This document shows positions 63,801-64,000 of a stretch of DNA of 64,000 nucleotides, in pieces; within the stretch, counting starts at the first letter, position 1; each line of letters opens with the position of its first letter. Source of the stretch: Bacteroidia bacterium (GTDB lineage Bacteria > Bacteroidota > Bacteroidia > UKL13-3). Location: positions 1 through 64,000 of the forward strand of contig JAIBAK010000003.1 of the NCBI GenBank assembly GCA_019695215.1, read 5' to 3'. The notes beneath the pieces are model-generated. The model did not search any database, was not told the origin of the DNA, and worked only from the letters and a program-made list of their open reading frames with translations. The position numbers and the translations under genes were made by a program.

Positions 63801-64000
63801 AGGCCGCAGCGGTTATCATACAGGGCATTCACTGTAGTGATGTAGGTGGCAAAGGTGGTGCAACGTTGCTGCCACTCGAGGTTGAGGTTATCGAGGAAAA
63901 TTTTATCGTAGCCGGCAAAACCATTGCTCATTCTGTTTTTAATGGCGTTTACATAGTAGGTTCTCCATTCTGTTTGCAGGGAGGTCCAGGCTCCGTTATC
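60863..64000 (-). CDS. RHS-repeat toxin protein, 5' end outside the window
   Basis: The frame stays open to the window edge, so the N-terminus is missing. Residues are counted from the first visible Met (63931). Residues 50-145 are RHS/YD-like (YELSNHLGNVLVTVSDRK, DYYPFGMIMPGR). Residues about 146-705 are an unusual insertion of four ~115-residue beta units, each starting GH(T/Q)xxW. The core resumes at GYRYSFNGK, DYGMRIYNKRLGRFLSTDPL and NNPIWAIDLDG (to about 785). The 240-residue tip contains VVTFAHGGYDG (H856) and VWTLAACNTAN (C910), like the His and Cys blocks of clan CD cysteine proteases. The tip is thus a candidate protease toxin. The lipoprotein four bases downstream is the likely immunity partner. 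Confidence 0.88.
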   Translation of the reverse strand, partial: DNGAWTSLQTEWRTYYVNAIKNRMSNGFAGYDKIFLDNLNLEWQQRCTTFATYITTVNALYDNRCGLTYAKGSRQYELSNHLGNVLVTVSDRKIIVDEAYTWQGPAVSGSDYLLKKGKYEYIAPTGGNPNGDYALTAGADGNISAYLADVQSAQDYYPFGMIMPGRPTEFVSSCSGSQNVQVQQHPVIDGHTLSWQSYEEGIPAYNSSSGKQEIQMADIGSGAFFIIPNTPTNGDAVQVLITAQSGQENGITVGIYDAANNLVGNTLSVSAGGYTSALTFNFNSSSSQHTVRVTANGNPANNHNVFVNGHQQTWTAIGSGSTNYNSGTQQQEITVNADNDGGKVSFSTAANTGQDLFVKVSIQAGGSDVTAGVYDQNGNLVSATDVITAGNSGDLNLVVSNCSSSIHEVRLTGELAQVMTPITLLNNGHTLTWTAWNSGSATYNSGNNTQDITATNAGDGAYYTITGTPTNGNVIDVNLTFTTTTNPVYVGLYDNNNNLVAGPTTVPASSTNQIVNFNLNSSQNQYNLRATSDPVMTIAPSQTVTNGHTQTWSAYNSGSPTYNSGTSTQDVPVTAANDGASFFFSTPNTGEYVNGSITVQAVSNNAVVRIYDNSGNPVTGNFTINAGNTTQVNFNFNSADVQHEVRVVSQLTGGGSYPDIFYISALDIWVTDTTYTPYTFSISQFAVVETTYVPTADVFYVTDLDVTASPYPEKCFVSNLDVNYTVNVTRPVCSSMEEFLANTKGYRYSFNGKMDDSEVEGMQDYGMRIYNKRLGRFLSTDPLEADYPELTPYQFANNNPIWAIDLDGLEARITVAGTGNGDNYKPSDVVSFHKRAMGLKQRYGFSYAGKVNTGAALLNVFKNYTKEQGSILRVVTFAHGGYDGLFLNQDNGMYRMNVSYGGLSEKTVKDLAAAVKSGQIKFDKNAVWTLAACNTANTSGNANFATDITMQTGVTTIAATGYVGPEIVNGKETGRLVTDGTFVKIEKVFNLTYQIDGKSVVNSFSSKSEAEAYNKGFNGDGAYSYTLTEDVKKTDLGNTIDPGKQ
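61815..63500 (-). repeat. four tandem coding repeats inserted in the RHS core
   Basis: The units begin GHTLSW, GHQQTW, GHTLTW and GHTQTW, each followed about ten residues later by YNS(S/G) and later by a (V/G)(I/L)YD line (GIYDAANNLVG, GVYDQNGNLVS, GLYDNNNNLVA, RIYDNSGNPVT). They lie between MPGR and GYRYSFNGK, which are usually separated by only a few residues. Confidence 0.85.

Overview
The window comes from a Bacteroidota chromosome. Several secreted proteins end in type IX secretion (T9SS) sorting domains, the promoters that can be read have the phylum's TAnnTTTG -7 box, Shine-Dalgarno signals are weak, and the housekeeping genes look Bacteroidetes-like. Family or genus cannot be assigned from the sequence alone. 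I see no rRNA, tRNA or CRISPR array.

1-15.8 kb is mostly core genome. It carries a small membrane protein, a ComEC-type DNA-uptake channel, a crotonase, RNase HII, a methyltransferase, formate-THF ligase (fhs), a LOG-family phosphoribohydrolase, malic enzyme fused to a phosphotransacetylase-like domain, a 3-hydroxyacyl-CoA dehydrogenase-like protein, RidA and superoxide dismutase. Among these lie small exported proteins, an XRE regulator with a readable operator/promoter region, and a tandem pair of paralogous small secreted-protein genes of which the first appears frameshifted.

16.1-33.0 kb is one gene for a 5634-residue secreted protein. It has nine tandem modules of about 565 residues and a T9SS tail; a single-module relative lies at 48.1-50.6 kb. 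33.1-41.0 kb returns to core genes (tadA, aspS, a nucleoside-recognition transporter, DUF3127, a BNR-repeat T9SS protein) plus a small-ORF/nucleotidyltransferase pair.

41.1-53.0 kb is accessory DNA. It holds three different RAYT (REP-associated tyrosine transposase) units, each bracketed by its own inverted REP palindromes, with fragments of further copies. Between them are unrelated small genes (lipoproteins, OmpA, VOC, zinc ribbon, DUF1801, DUF2200).

53.1-64.0 kb is a minus-strand RHS polymorphic-toxin locus. A long RHS protein, cut by the window edge, carries a four-fold beta-repeat insertion inside its core and ends in a domain with His-Gly and Ala-Cys blocks like clan CD proteases. A lipoprotein, probably its immunity protein, follows. 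Further along is an orphan RHS tip with a Het-C/phospholipase-like domain, again followed by a lipoprotein. Between the two toxin-immunity pairs sits a mobile element with two adjacent tyrosine recombinases (one lacking key catalytic residues), a P-loop ATPase, and a 1.6-kb region bounded by perfect 36-bp inverted repeats. That region is packed with hairpins and contains a stretch almost free of T on one strand. It is the most unusual part of the window.
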